A DNA stretch of 64,000 nt. Origin: Vibrio splendidus (GTDB lineage Bacteria > Pseudomonadota > Gammaproteobacteria > Enterobacterales > Vibrionaceae). The DNA lies in assembly GCF_002873455.1 (NCBI RefSeq), contig NZ_MCUN01000009.1, positions 248,001-312,000 of the forward strand. The letters run 5' to 3'. Below, piece after piece: positions 18,364 through 27,226 of the stretch; within the stretch, counting starts at the first letter, position 1, and each line of letters starts with the position of its first letter. The notes under the pieces were generated by a model that saw only the letters and a list, made by a program, of their open reading frames with translations, did no database searches and was not told the origin of the DNA. The translations under genes and the position numbers were made by a program.

Positions 18364-19464
18364 ATGAAGTTAACCGATAATTTTTCAAAACAGGCGATTG
18401 ACGCTGCTATCAAAATCGCAGCAATTGCCATGCTCGTCTATTGGTGTTTTTCAATTCTACGCCCGTTCATTCTGCTGGTGGTGTGGGGGGCGATCATTGC
18501 GACTGCGTTGTATCCAGTGGCCGTCGCTATTTCAAATAAAACGGGGATGTCGAAAGGTAAAGCCAGCGCATTACTGAGCTTTATCGGTGTGTTGTTGCTG
18601 TTGATTCCATTGGTCGCACTCTCTTCGGGTATTTACACCAGTGCATCGGACCTAATGGCAGGATTACAAGATGGAACCTTATCCCTGCCTAAACCCAAAG
18701 AATCTTTGCAAGAAATCCCATTCGTGGGTGAAAGAGTTTATGCCACCTTGGTTCATGCTTCTTCGAATATCGAGAGTGTATTTATAAAGTATGCTGATGA
18801 ACTGAAGATACTTGCGTCTAAAGCGGCGTCGGTTTTAGGTTCTTTAGGTGGTGGTTTTATCCAATTTATTATCTCGACTATTATTGCTGGTGCATTCATG
18901 AGTAATGCCGACAAATGCCAAACCGGTGTGACTCACTTAGTGGCGCGTTTAACGGACGGTAAAGGTGAAGAGCTAGTTCAACTTTCTAAAGCAACAGTAC
19001 GTAGCGTAGTACAAGGCGTGATAGGGGTTGCTGTTATTCAATCCATTATGTCGGCAATTGGTTTGGTTATCGCGGGTGTTCCAGCCGCGGCATTGTGGGC
19101 GCTAGCGGTGTTACTGGTCGCTATCATTCAGCTGCCTCCGATTCTTGCCTTGCTACCTGCAATCATTTACATGTTTAGTGTTGAATCTACGCTGGCGGCG
19201 AGCCTGTTCTTAGTGTGGTGTATTTTGGTCAGTGGCAGTGACGCCATTTTGAAGCCTGTACTGTTAAGTCGTGGCTCTCATATTCCAATGTTGGTCATTT
19301 TACTGGGTGCGCTGGGCGGAATGGCGATGTCAGGAATTGTCGGTTTGTTTGTTGGTGCAGTGGTTCTGAGTTTGACTTATGAGTTGATGATGGCGTGGCT
19401 TGAACTTGAAGATAAAAGCCAAGAAGAAACTGAGAAATATCAAGAAGAGACAGAGGGGAAATAG
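18364..19464 (+). CDS. AI-2E/PerM-family transporter
   Basis: Inner-membrane protein of 366 residues of the PerM/TqsA (AI-2E transporter) family. N-terminal helices around 12-45 and 60-85 precede a soluble segment (about 90-155) and a C-terminal block of helices, including the family stretch VQGVIGVAVIQSIMSAIGLV and LPPILALLPAIIYMF. The C-terminus is an acidic, glutamate-rich tail. Members differ widely in role (autoinducer-2 release, Na+/H+ antiport), so the substrate is not assigned. It is third in the HlyD-led operon, and the next gene's ATG directly follows its stop. Confidence 0.88.
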   Translation: MKLTDNFSKQAIDAAIKIAAIAMLVYWCFSILRPFILLVVWGAIIATALYPVAVAISNKTGMSKGKASALLSFIGVLLLLIPLVALSSGIYTSASDLMAGLQDGTLSLPKPKESLQEIPFVGERVYATLVHASSNIESVFIKYADELKILASKAASVLGSLGGGFIQFIISTIIAGAFMSNADKCQTGVTHLVARLTDGKGEELVQLSKATVRSVVQGVIGVAVIQSIMSAIGLVIAGVPAAALWALAVLLVAIIQLPPILALLPAIIYMFSVESTLAASLFLVWCILVSGSDAILKPVLLSRGSHIPMLVILLGALGGMAMSGIVGLFVGAVVLSLTYELMMAWLELEDKSQEETEKYQEETEGK

Positions 19465-20124
19465 ATGAAGCCAGTCTCGAAAGACGACAACTTCTACTTC
19501 TTATTCTATGCACTGTTGGTGTTGTTTTTTGGTTGCGCTGTGATGCAGCAGTTTTATCCGCAAGGCCAGAAAACGATACTATTTCTTATCATCATTACTC
19601 TGGCGAGTTCAATTGTTGGCATCCACAAAGAGCGAGCTTTGTATCGCTCTTGGTATGGAATGTTACTACTTACGGCATTGGTGTCTGGTGTGTTTTCGTT
19701 TTTGGAAGGCTATAACCTAACTATTGTGACTTTAACTGCGTTGGCTGTATTTTTGTTTTTACATATTTACTCCGCCTTAAAGCAGGTGATGCAAGCGAAA
19801 ACGGTAACACCCAATCACATTATCGGTTCGATCTGTATTTACTTATTGTTGGGGTTTGCTTGGTCGACCATCTACTTGTTGATTCTAGAAATCTTCCCTA
19901 ATGCCTTCACTGGATTAGAAGAGCAGATTTGGCTGACGAACCTGTTCAATGCGATGTATTTTAGCTTTATTACGTTGACTACGGTCGGCTATGGTGACAT
20001 ATCACCGGCTTTGCCTATTGCTCAGTTCTTCGTGTTTATGGAATCCATTATCGGCAGCTTTTACTTGGCCATCATGGTGGCGAGTTTGGTGAGCATTCGA
20101 CTTGCACAGTCTCAATCCCAATAG
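19465..20124 (+). CDS. Two-pore-helix-type potassium channel protein
   Basis: Ion-channel-family membrane protein of 219 residues. Several hydrophobic helices fill the first 155 residues. The Ion_trans_2 core follows: a membrane helix (about 113-140), a pore loop with the K+ selectivity filter TTVGYGDI (172-179) and the last helix (about 190-213). There is no cytoplasmic RCK/NAD domain, unlike KefC or Kch. The ATG abuts the stop of the AI-2E-family gene, so it is the last gene of the four-gene envelope operon, and a strong terminator follows. Why a K+ channel is joined to an export pump is not known. Confidence 0.88.
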   Translation: MKPVSKDDNFYFLFYALLVLFFGCAVMQQFYPQGQKTILFLIIITLASSIVGIHKERALYRSWYGMLLLTALVSGVFSFLEGYNLTIVTLTALAVFLFLHIYSALKQVMQAKTVTPNHIIGSICIYLLLGFAWSTIYLLILEIFPNAFTGLEEQIWLTNLFNAMYFSFITLTTVGYGDISPALPIAQFFVFMESIIGSFYLAIMVASLVSIRLAQSQSQ

Positions 20125-20153
20125 AGCGTATACAAATAATAGAGCATAGACAA

Positions 20154-20180
20154 ACAAGCCCGGCAATTGCCGGGCTTGTT
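20154..20180 (+). terminator. Terminator after the K+-channel operon
   Basis: Near-perfect stem CAAGCCCGGCAATTGCCGGGCTTG followed by TTCTGTTTT, 30 bases after the channel stop. It lies between convergent genes and may serve both. Confidence 0.85.
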
Positions 20181-20242
20181 CTGTTTTACGCTTTTCAAAG
20201 TCAAACCTAGCTTTGAGGTGAACTCCCTATGAGCGACGAATC

Positions 20243-20782
20243 TTAAGCTCCAATGCCTTGTATCTTCTCCAATTCAGCGATGGTCGTTTGTGACACAAGC
20301 TGACCATCCATGTAATAGCTAACGTTTTGACCCTCTTTGATACCGGTCAGAGTTGCCGTTTCACCAGAGGTATAGACGATGTCCATTTGAACCGTGTTTT
20401 CGTCAATCTTAATCATCTCACCCGTTTCAATCGTGCGATTGTTTGAAATTGGTCCTACAGGGGCTTCTTTCAGGCTTGGGTCTAGGTCGTCGTTCACTTC
20501 GAAGTGTGTATCTGTTTTTGTATCAAATACGTGTGGCGAACCACTGATTGGGTTTTGACCTGTCCAAAATTCAAGTGAGTTGAATACGACATAGTCGGCT
20601 GCGGTTGTAATACCGTACACAGGCGCTAATAAGAAGTTTACACCTGCACGAGCATAGCGGTTATCGACAACTTCAACGTTAAATTTCATCACTTTCCCTG
20701 TTACGGCGTTGCTGCCGATACAACCAGTTAGCGCAGAAGCCAAAACCGTTAGTCCTACAATTTTAAGTGCAATCTTTTTCAT
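20243..20782 (-). CDS. DUF3332 family lipoprotein
   Basis: Small exported protein of 179 residues with a lipoprotein signal (lipobox LTGC, cysteine near residue 19). The mature start VTGKVMKFNVEVVDNRYARAG is typical of DUF3332. A hydrophobic segment (FLLAPVYGITTAADYVVFNSLEFWTG) then precedes a beta-rich C-terminus. I chose the ATG at 20782 (AGGT upstream) over the longer frame to 20872 because only the shorter one has a proper signal peptide. The family's function is unknown; it is an envelope protein by sequence. Confidence 0.85.
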   Translation of the reverse strand: MKKIALKIVGLTVLASALTGCIGSNAVTGKVMKFNVEVVDNRYARAGVNFLLAPVYGITTAADYVVFNSLEFWTGQNPISGSPHVFDTKTDTHFEVNDDLDPSLKEAPVGPISNNRTIETGEMIKIDENTVQMDIVYTSGETATLTGIKEGQNVSYYMDGQLVSQTTIAELEKIQGIGA

Positions 20783-20963
20783 TTTAGTACCTGTATAAGT
20801 TAGAAGTCTGTTTTGTTGGAACAGGTGTAGTATGGTTTTTATTCGACTCAGAGTTTTACCATTTAACGCCACTGACGATAGAAAATTGGTTATGTACTTT
20901 AAGCATCACAAGCTAGATCTAGAAAACCAGATATAGAAAAGCGGGCTACAAAAATCGGAGCAT

Positions 20964-20995
20964 AAAAAAAGCGCGACCTAATAGGACTCGCTTTT
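20964..20995 (-). terminator. Terminator for the small ORF at 21042-21203
   Basis: Read on the minus strand: stem AAAAGCG…CGCTTTT with an inner CCT/AGG pair and a run of seven T. It lies 47 bases downstream of the small minus-strand ORF and supports that ORF as its own transcription unit. Confidence 0.7.
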
Positions 20996-21041
20996 GAGCC
21001 TTTGGATAAGTCGTAATGAAAACAACGACTTCAATACAGAA

Positions 21042-21203
21042 TCACTTCATCACATAAGAATAGGCCGATACGACAAGCCAGCGGAAAAATCGAAATAAAA
21101 GGGTAGTGGCTTTAACGGTAAACTTGGCGATTGATACCGTTGCTTCTGCACCAATGCTAACGCACTTATGCAGATCGGATTCTTTGTATTCTGAATAGGT
21201 CAT
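21042..21203 (-). CDS. Small membrane-active protein candidate (53 aa)
   Basis: A 53-residue ORF beginning MTYSEYKESDLHKCV. The N-terminus is charged. The second half (SIAKFTVKATTLLFRFFRWL and then VVSAYSYVMK) is hydrophobic with interspersed Lys/Arg, which suits an amphipathic or single-pass membrane peptide. A purine-rich GAGAAA stretch lies upstream of the ATG and a strong terminator follows, so it has the full form of a small gene. I know no named family for it. It could also be the coding part of a dual-function RNA. Confidence 0.55.
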   Translation of the reverse strand: MTYSEYKESDLHKCVSIGAEATVSIAKFTVKATTLLFRFFRWLVVSAYSYVMK

Positions 21204-21468
21204 ATGGTTTCTCATTTCTGTTGTTGTCTTTCATATGTAAGTAATGACTCCTGTCTGGCGATATACCCTGTGCGACTAATGTACGAATATTCATCGATAG
21301 AAACTTACCATTTAATGCCAAGTAGTGTGAAAACTAGCCAAAAGATAACGTGTTGAGAGAAATTAAGTACGTACCTAGATGTAACCTATCAAGTTACCGA
21401 AAAAACGAGGTTATATAGTGGTATGATCGCGGGCTCAGCACCATAAGTGATAAAGAATAGGAAACAGA

Positions 21469-22062
21469 ATGACTCACCTTACCGATCAGCAAGAAGCTGC
21501 AATGTCGACGTTTAAGGAAAACTTACACCTTCCAAATGGTGGTTTTCATAAACTGATTATCGATCTAAGTAAGGAATATCAGCTGCCTTTTCAAAAGGTG
21601 CGCGCCGTTTTAAAGAAAGCTCAAAAAGACGTGGAGCGACAGATACGAGAAGACTTTACCAGTGTTGATGACGCGGTACTGAGCCAAGCCAATTGGGTAA
21701 ATATCATTAAGTCGAAACTTGTTGAGCTAGCGGAAGAAAACCAAACAGTCATGGATAAGCTTCAACAAAACCTGAAGTATCAAAAAGTGTTGTCGGCAAC
21801 CAATGGTTCAATCGCAAGTGAAGACGAACGTGATGAGTTGATTGAAGAATTGATTCAAGCTTATGAAAAAGAGGTATTCAAACCTTTACTGGCTATGCTG
21901 CACACAACAAAGCTGTATTGGAAATTAATGCTGGTGGATGAGACATGTAAGATGAATGAGGAGAATCGTGAGAAGTTTAGTGATTACCCTCAACACATGC
22001 AAGCTGCAGAACACTTATATACTCTTGATCAGAAGTTAAGGTCGATGCCGTTAACTTATTAG
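21469..22062 (+). CDS. Unknown helical cytoplasmic protein (197 aa)
   Basis: Not recognised. It is a highly charged, almost wholly alpha-helical soluble protein without signal or membrane segment. A Glu/Lys-rich region (about 45-125, VERQIREDF, ELAEENQTVMDKL) suggests a coiled coil, and a Trp/Leu segment (LLAMLHTTKLYWKLMLV, about 143-160) may pack as a core. The AGGAAACAG ribosome site is good. The gene is isolated, with about 240 bases free on each side. It is likely real from codon structure and ribosome site. Its role is not known. Confidence 0.7.
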   Translation: MTHLTDQQEAAMSTFKENLHLPNGGFHKLIIDLSKEYQLPFQKVRAVLKKAQKDVERQIREDFTSVDDAVLSQANWVNIIKSKLVELAEENQTVMDKLQQNLKYQKVLSATNGSIASEDERDELIEELIQAYEKEVFKPLLAMLHTTKLYWKLMLVDETCKMNEENREKFSDYPQHMQAAEHLYTLDQKLRSMPLTY

Positions 22063-22302
22063 TCCATGAATGCACTGATAATGACTCATTGGTGATTCAG
22101 AGTTTGATATAAGTTGGTTTCAATAGAAGTACGATAACCTAGCTAGCGTTAGCCGCGTGTGAAATGCAAAAAGGGCTAGGTTTCTGATCTGTTTTACTTC
22201 TACTCTATTTTGTTCTACTAGAGCGAATTGAGGGTGACATCTTTGACTTTTTCTATATCTGTTGAACTAGACGGTGTTTCTTTCTGTAGCCTATGGGAAA
22301 TG

Positions 22303-22512
22303 CTATAGGAGTGTGAAATGTCCTAGGGTGTTTCCGTTGCCTGAAACAATAGTTCCGATGCTTTCTCGTTCATTAAATTCAAAGTCGATGAGATAACTGT
22401 GATGTTGTAGCTTGGGCAATATGTGGCGGTGGAGTATATCGCTATTAAGCTGTCGAATCTCTGTGACCCATGAAATCTCTTCTTTGTGTAAGTCTATTTT
22501 AATCTTGAGCAT
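22303..22512 (-). CDS. Small unknown protein (69 aa)
   Basis: A 69-residue soluble protein, MLKIKIDLHKEEISWVTEIR at the start, with a mixed charge pattern and a C-terminal beta-like stretch (SIGTIVSGNGNTLGHF). AAAAGG six bases before the ATG is a strong ribosome site, the main reason to accept it. No family is recognised. It faces the gene-free region leading to the siderophore operon. Confidence 0.5.
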   Translation of the reverse strand: MLKIKIDLHKEEISWVTEIRQLNSDILHRHILPKLQHHSYLIDFEFNERESIGTIVSGNGNTLGHFTLL

Positions 22513-23440
22513 TTATTACCTTTTAGTTTATTGACTGTTTTTTCGCGTGATAGTTGGTACCAATGGGTTTGTCTTGTTGTTCTGCGTGACATAACTGTGC
22601 CTTGTGTTTATTACATTTATATTTAATAAGTCGATCTATTTTGAATTCGCTAAAAAGAAAGCAAATGACGAATAAAACGGTAGTGGGATCTAATTTAAAA
22701 GCTATTGAATGACTATCTAGGTGAAAGCTGACGCAGAGATGGTGTAACGAGGAATCGAGAACTGTCTTTGTGGAACTTGGACTTACTTTAGCATTAACAG
22801 CTCTATAGATTGGAGCTAGGTGGCGAACTATACGCCTAGTTTTTTAAATTACAACCCTATTTTTAATTAAATTTAAAAATATTTTTGAATGATTTGCCGT
22901 CGCTTGTTGAGAGTTAAATGAGCGAAGGACAGGTGATTCACCATGATGTCTGACTAATGTTTGGCTTTACACCGCTTCGTGTTCTTTGTCATTAGTAGTT
23001 TTAATTGAACAGCTAACTTGGTGATAATTAAGCCTTTGATATGTATGGCTTTTACATTGTAAATTGCAACTCTTGATTATGAGGTTGAGCGTTGTAATTA
23101 TAGGGTTTTCGGGCACTTTTCCCCATCAGTTTATTCTTCACATTGATGATCATTTTCCTCTTCGTGTCCTTTTGTTATTTCTGATCCCTAGTATCTCTCC
23201 TGACTACGCATAATATGAATACTCACTTTTACATTTCTGAATAATAAAGTTGTTGTGTCGCTAGTTTAACGCAAATATAATTGATAATAGTTCTCACTTG
23301 CGTTACGGGTCTGTTATCAAAGCAATGACAGACTTTAAATTATCGTTATTTAGCCGTTATATACGCCCCACGCTCGCCTATGAGTCATGTGACTTTCATT
23401 GTCATGAGTGGTGGTTAGTATCAATGGCAAAGGAAGAAAC
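22513..23440. other. AT-rich gene-free region before the siderophore operon
   Basis: About 930 bases with no supported ORF on either strand and high A+T content, including long A/T runs near 22850-22890. The right end holds the Fur-box-like site (23282-23296) and the vctP leader. An imperfect dyad AATTGCAAC/GTTGTAATT lies near 23060-23100. A small RNA is possible but not visible from sequence alone. Confidence 0.5.
23282..23296. promoter_or_regulatory. Fur-box-like site upstream of vctP
   Basis: TGATAATAGTTCTCA fits the 7-1-7 Fur core (TGATAAT-N-ATTATCA) with two mismatches, within a longer AATTGATAATAGTTCTCACTT. It lies about 145 bases before the vctP start, a usual place for iron repression of siderophore uptake genes. 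Confidence 0.65.
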
Positions 23441-24373
23441 ATGAAGAAAACAATTAATTCAGTTCGCCAGTTGTTAAGCGGGCTTGCCATCGTTCTTGCA
23501 TCATCATTATTGATGACCGCTCAAGCGAAAACCGTGACCATTGAACACGTAAAGGGCACGGCGCAGTTTACTGAAGTACCACAGCGCGTTGTGGTACTTG
23601 GCTTTGGTAGCTTGGATGTGCTGGACAAAATTGGCGTGAAGCCAGTAGGTGCGCCTCATAGCTTGCTGCCCGATTACCTAGCTTCGTACAAGGAAACGAC
23701 AGCAAATACAGGATCATTGAGTGAACCTGATTTTGAAGCTATCTACATGTTGAAGCCTGACATCATTATCGCGGAAAACCGCATGCTTAAGGTTTACGAC
23801 AAGCTGGCACAAATCGCTCCAACGGTCATGTTCTCTATTGACGGTGATAAATACTGGGCTGATGCTCAGCAAAACTGGCGCGCGCTAGGTGACATCTTTA
23901 GTAAGCAAGCTGAAATAGAAGCGATCATCAAAGAGACTCAAGCGTCGATCACGGCGGTAAACGATAAAGTCGCGTCTGACGAAACGTCAGCAATGATGCT
24001 GATGAACAACGGCAACAACATTGCGATGTTCAACAAAGGGAGCCGCTTTTCAATCATCTTTGATGACTTTGGTTACGTTGAATCAAAGAGTGCGACAGTG
24101 GCTCCGATTAAAGGGAATCACGGCAATCTAATCTCGTTCGAATACATTGCTGACGCAAAACCTGAAGTGCTTTACGTTCTTGATCGCGAAAAAGCGATCG
24201 GTAAATCAGAAGGGCGCGCACAACAACTGTTTGATAATCCATTAGTCGCGGTAACACCTGCAGCGCAGCAAGGTAACATCGTTTACCTTGATTCAAGTGC
24301 TTGGTATCTGGCTGGTGGCGGTGTAACAGCGATTCACAGAATGTTGGGTGATATTGAACGTACGATTCAATAA
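23441..24373 (+). CDS. vctP: Siderophore-iron periplasmic binding protein (VctP/FatB/CeuE type)
   Basis: Periplasmic ligand-binding protein for catechol-type ferric siderophores, cluster-A-like with a single long linker helix. The signal peptide covers about 1-30, ending MTAQAKT. The mature protein begins VTIEHVKGTAQFTEVPQRVVVLGFGSLDVLDKIGV (family start, given here in part: VPQRVVVLGFGSLDVL). LKPDIIIAENRM and LDSSAWYLAGGG follow. I chose the ATG at 23441 because AAGGAAG lies just upstream. It leads a four-gene ABC operon. A strong hairpin with T-tract after the gene probably lowers the amount of downstream message relative to the binding protein. Confidence 0.88.
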   Translation: MKKTINSVRQLLSGLAIVLASSLLMTAQAKTVTIEHVKGTAQFTEVPQRVVVLGFGSLDVLDKIGVKPVGAPHSLLPDYLASYKETTANTGSLSEPDFEAIYMLKPDIIIAENRMLKVYDKLAQIAPTVMFSIDGDKYWADAQQNWRALGDIFSKQAEIEAIIKETQASITAVNDKVASDETSAMMLMNNGNNIAMFNKGSRFSIIFDDFGYVESKSATVAPIKGNHGNLISFEYIADAKPEVLYVLDREKAIGKSEGRAQQLFDNPLVAVTPAAQQGNIVYLDSSAWYLAGGGVTAIHRMLGDIERTIQ

Positions 24374-24393
24374 TTGCTAATCATCAGATTCTC

Positions 24394-24427
24394 GGGCTTA
24401 TAAGAATGTTCTTATAAGCCCTTTTTT
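24394..24427 (+). terminator. Intercistronic terminator/attenuator between vctP and vctD
   Basis: Perfect 13-bp stem GGGCTTATAAGAA/TTCTTATAAGCCC with a 2-base loop and TTTTTT after it. It lies inside the operon, so it likely acts as a partial terminator that keeps binding-protein message in excess. Confidence 0.8.
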
Positions 24428-24472
24428 ACTTTCTATACGGTCTACCCGATACCTACTTTTAGTATTATTTTT

Positions 24473-25426
24473 ATGTTGAAACCCATTGCCGCTGCTGTAT
24501 TTCTTGTTGTGTTATGCGTTATGTCATTGATGATTGGAGTCGCTGAGATCAGTTTTAGCGACTTCTTCAATGGCAACCAACACGCCAACTCTATTTATGT
24601 TGTTAGTCGAATCCCTCGACTGTTCGCGATTGTGCTCGCCGGAGCGGGCTTGAGTGTCGCTGGCTTGATCATGCAACAGATCGTGCAGAACAAGTTTGCC
24701 GCGCCTTCGACTATGGGCACCATTGACTGCGCCATGCTTGGGTACATAGTCGGTATTCTGGTGCTGGGTAATGCCGCTCAATGGAGTTACTTAGGCTTTA
24801 TCTTTGCGTTTGCGGTGTTAGGCACCATGTTGTTGGTTCGCTTCTTACAACACCTTAAGTTCAAGAATGCGGTGTTGGTGCCTTTAATTGGCATCATGTA
24901 TGGCAACGTTGTCTCGTCTCTAACAACCTTTATTGCCTATAAGTACGATTTAGTACAAACCATGTCGGCATGGACGATGGCGAACTTTGCGAGTGTATTG
25001 CAAGGCAGCTATGAAATCCTTTACCTCGCGGTTCCTGCATGTGTGTTGGCATACTATTTTGCGAGTCAGTTCAGCGCGGCGAGTATCGGTGAGAGCTTCG
25101 CAAAAAATATCGGTTTGAATTACCAGAAGATCGTCTTCATTGGTGTTGCGTTGGTCGCTATCTGCGCCTCTTCAGTGGTGATGATCGTCGGTGTTATCCC
25201 ATTCCTTGGCCTTATCGTGCCGAATATCGTGTCGCTGATGATGGGCGATAACATGAAGAAGATCCTGCCTTGGACAGCCTACTGGGGCGTGATCTTGGTA
25301 TTGGTTTGTGATTTGTTAGCTCGAATCGTCATCTTCCCTTACGAGATCCCAATCTCGATGGTAATCAGCATCTTTGGCGGCTTGATTTTTATCTACCTAA
25401 TCATGAGAGACAAGTCGAATGCGTGA
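24473..25426 (+). CDS. vctD: Siderophore ABC transporter permease 1
   Basis: FecCD-family permease of 317 residues with about nine membrane helices. Family motifs are RIPRLFAIVLAGAGLSVAGLIMQ near residues 42-64 (part: RLFAIVLAGAGLSVAG) and VGVIPFLGLIVPNIV near residues 240-254, the coupling region that contacts the ATPase. It overlaps the next permease gene by 8 bases, so both halves are made together. It works with VctP, VctG and VctC to import ferric siderophore across the inner membrane. Confidence 0.9.
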   Translation: MLKPIAAAVFLVVLCVMSLMIGVAEISFSDFFNGNQHANSIYVVSRIPRLFAIVLAGAGLSVAGLIMQQIVQNKFAAPSTMGTIDCAMLGYIVGILVLGNAAQWSYLGFIFAFAVLGTMLLVRFLQHLKFKNAVLVPLIGIMYGNVVSSLTTFIAYKYDLVQTMSAWTMANFASVLQGSYEILYLAVPACVLAYYFASQFSAASIGESFAKNIGLNYQKIVFIGVALVAICASSVVMIVGVIPFLGLIVPNIVSLMMGDNMKKILPWTAYWGVILVLVCDLLARIVIFPYEIPISMVISIFGGLIFIYLIMRDKSNA

Positions 25427-26369
25427 TTCAGTAAAAATTGCGATTCTGGTTATTGCGTCTTTGGGTATGGCGGCGGTATTTGTGGGGCAGGGACTTACGT
25501 GGGATAACTACGAGTTCTTCTTGTCTTTGCGACTACCAAAACTGCTGTCGATTGTGTTAGCGGCGGTGGCGATTTCTGCATCGTCACTGGTTTTTCAAAC
25601 CATCACCAATAATCGAATTTTAACCCCTTCAATTTTGGGTTTTGATAGTTTGTACATGTTGGTTCAAACGGTGCTTCTGTTTGTGTTTGGTGGCACTAGC
25701 TTTTGGGTAATTGATGCAATCGCGAACTTTTCATTGTCTGTGACTGTGATGATCTTGTTCTCGTTTGCGCTGTTCCATTTTTACTTCAAGAGTAAGCGAA
25801 ACAACGTATTTACACTGTTGTTGATTGGTATTGTGTGCGGCAGCGTATTCTCAAGCTTAGCGAACTTCCTTGCGATGTTGATTGACCCGAACGAGTTTGC
25901 CGTGCTGCAAAATGTGATGTTCGCGAGCTTCAACAACGTGAAAGGTGAACTGGTTTACCTCAGCCTTATTCCATTGGGTTTGAGCTTGCTTGGTCTGTGG
26001 TTGTTAGCGCCTAAGCTTGATGTGCTTTGGCTTGGTGTGGATAACGCAACAAGCTTAGGGGTGAACACCAAGCGATTGACTCAAATTACCTTGGTGATTG
26101 TGTCAGTGATGGTCGCGGTATCGACGGCTTTGGTCGGCCCTGTGCTGTTCTTTGGTTTAATCACCGTGAGTTTAGCGCGTCAGATATTCAAATCTTATCA
26201 GCATCGTGTACTTATCATCGCAAGTAGCCTGTTAGCGATAGTGCTATTGGTTTCAGGCCAATGGTTCATTGAAAAAGCAATGGCGTTTGAAACCACAGTG
26301 AGTGTGATCATTAACTTGGTCGGCGGTTTGTATTTTATGTTCTTGTTGTTACGCACCAGAATTCAATAA
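25419..26369 (+). CDS. vctG: Siderophore ABC transporter permease 2
   Basis: Second FecCD-type permease (316 residues), partner of the preceding one. The N-terminal SLRLPKLLSIVLAAVAIS and the coupling motif VGPVLFFGLITVSLAR near residue 240 match the family. The ATG lies inside the end of vctD (8-base overlap), and the ATPase gene starts 12 bases after the stop. It forms a heterodimeric channel with VctD. Confidence 0.9.
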   Translation: MRDSVKIAILVIASLGMAAVFVGQGLTWDNYEFFLSLRLPKLLSIVLAAVAISASSLVFQTITNNRILTPSILGFDSLYMLVQTVLLFVFGGTSFWVIDAIANFSLSVTVMILFSFALFHFYFKSKRNNVFTLLLIGIVCGSVFSSLANFLAMLIDPNEFAVLQNVMFASFNNVKGELVYLSLIPLGLSLLGLWLLAPKLDVLWLGVDNATSLGVNTKRLTQITLVIVSVMVAVSTALVGPVLFFGLITVSLARQIFKSYQHRVLIIASSLLAIVLLVSGQWFIEKAMAFETTVSVIINLVGGLYFMFLLLRTRIQ

Positions 26370-26381
26370 AGGTAGAAAGTA

Positions 26382-27146
26382 GTGATTAAATTAACAGGTT
26401 TAAGTAAGAAATATGGCAAGACACTTGTGGTGGATGATGCCAGTGCCATGTTCCCGAAAGGAGAAGTGACTTCTATCATTGGCCCAAATGGTGCGGGTAA
26501 AAGTACGCTGCTTTCTATGGCGAGTCGCTTAACCGAAAGTGATGCGGGCGAGGTCGTTATTGGCGATAAATTACTGGCTGAATGGGATACCAAAGAGCTG
26601 GCGAAACACCTTGCCGTGTTAAGGCAGTCGAACAACATCAATATGCGATTTACGATTCGTGAGTTGGTTTGTTTTGGTCGTTTCCCACACTCTCAAGGTC
26701 GCTTGAAAGACGAAGATCATAAGATCGTCGATACAGCGCTAGAACACCTTGGCATTACCGATATCCAAAACAAATACCTTGATGAGTTGAGTGGTGGTCA
26801 GCGTCAAATGGCGTTTATCGCGATGGTTGTGGCGCAAGATACAGATTATGTGTTCCTAGATGAACCACTGAACAATCTTGATATTAAACACTCGGTCGAA
26901 ATCATGCAGACGCTGCGTCGTTTAGCGCATGAGTTCAATAAAGCGGTGGTGATCGTGATTCACGACATCAATTTTGCTTCTTGTTACTCTGATAACATTG
27001 TCGCGATGAAGAAAGGCCAAGTGGTTAAGTCGGGCAAGGTTTCGGAAGTGGTTGAAAAGTCCGTGATGGAGTCTATCTACGAGATCCCATTTGAGATTCG
27101 TGAGTTCGATGGTGTTCGAATCTGTATGTATTATTCAGGTCGTTAG
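26382..27146 (+). CDS. vctC: Siderophore ABC transporter ATPase
   Basis: Cytoplasmic ATPase of the FepC/FecE type, 254 residues. Walker A is GPNGAGKST near residue 34, the Q-loop is LRQSNNIN, the signature is LSGGQRQM near residue 139, Walker B is YVFLDEP and the H-loop is VIHDINFA. The start is GTG, with AAAGGTAG upstream. It is last in the operon, with a strong terminator about 45 bases downstream. No outer-membrane receptor gene or AraC activator lies nearby, unlike the V. cholerae vct locus. Confidence 0.92.
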   Translation: MIKLTGLSKKYGKTLVVDDASAMFPKGEVTSIIGPNGAGKSTLLSMASRLTESDAGEVVIGDKLLAEWDTKELAKHLAVLRQSNNINMRFTIRELVCFGRFPHSQGRLKDEDHKIVDTALEHLGITDIQNKYLDELSGGQRQMAFIAMVVAQDTDYVFLDEPLNNLDIKHSVEIMQTLRRLAHEFNKAVVIVIHDINFASCYSDNIVAMKKGQVVKSGKVSEVVEKSVMESIYEIPFEIREFDGVRICMYYSGR

Positions 27147-27190
27147 GCTGCTGGTTCGCTAGGCTATTTGATTCTCTAATGACTTAAGTG

Positions 27191-27226
27191 AAAAGAGCTC
27201 CCGAGTGAGGAGCTCTTTTTGTTTTT
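27191..27226 (+). terminator. Terminator of the vct operon
   Basis: AAAAGAGCTCC and GGAGCTCTTTTT with a short loop, then GTTTTT. Strong rho-independent form, 45 bases after vctC. Confidence 0.88.

Noticed and set aside
22850..22890. A/T-rich palindromic stretch as a replication origin or small-RNA gene
   Set aside because: No DnaA-box-like cluster, no iterons and no terminator-promoter pairing; low complexity explains the pattern.
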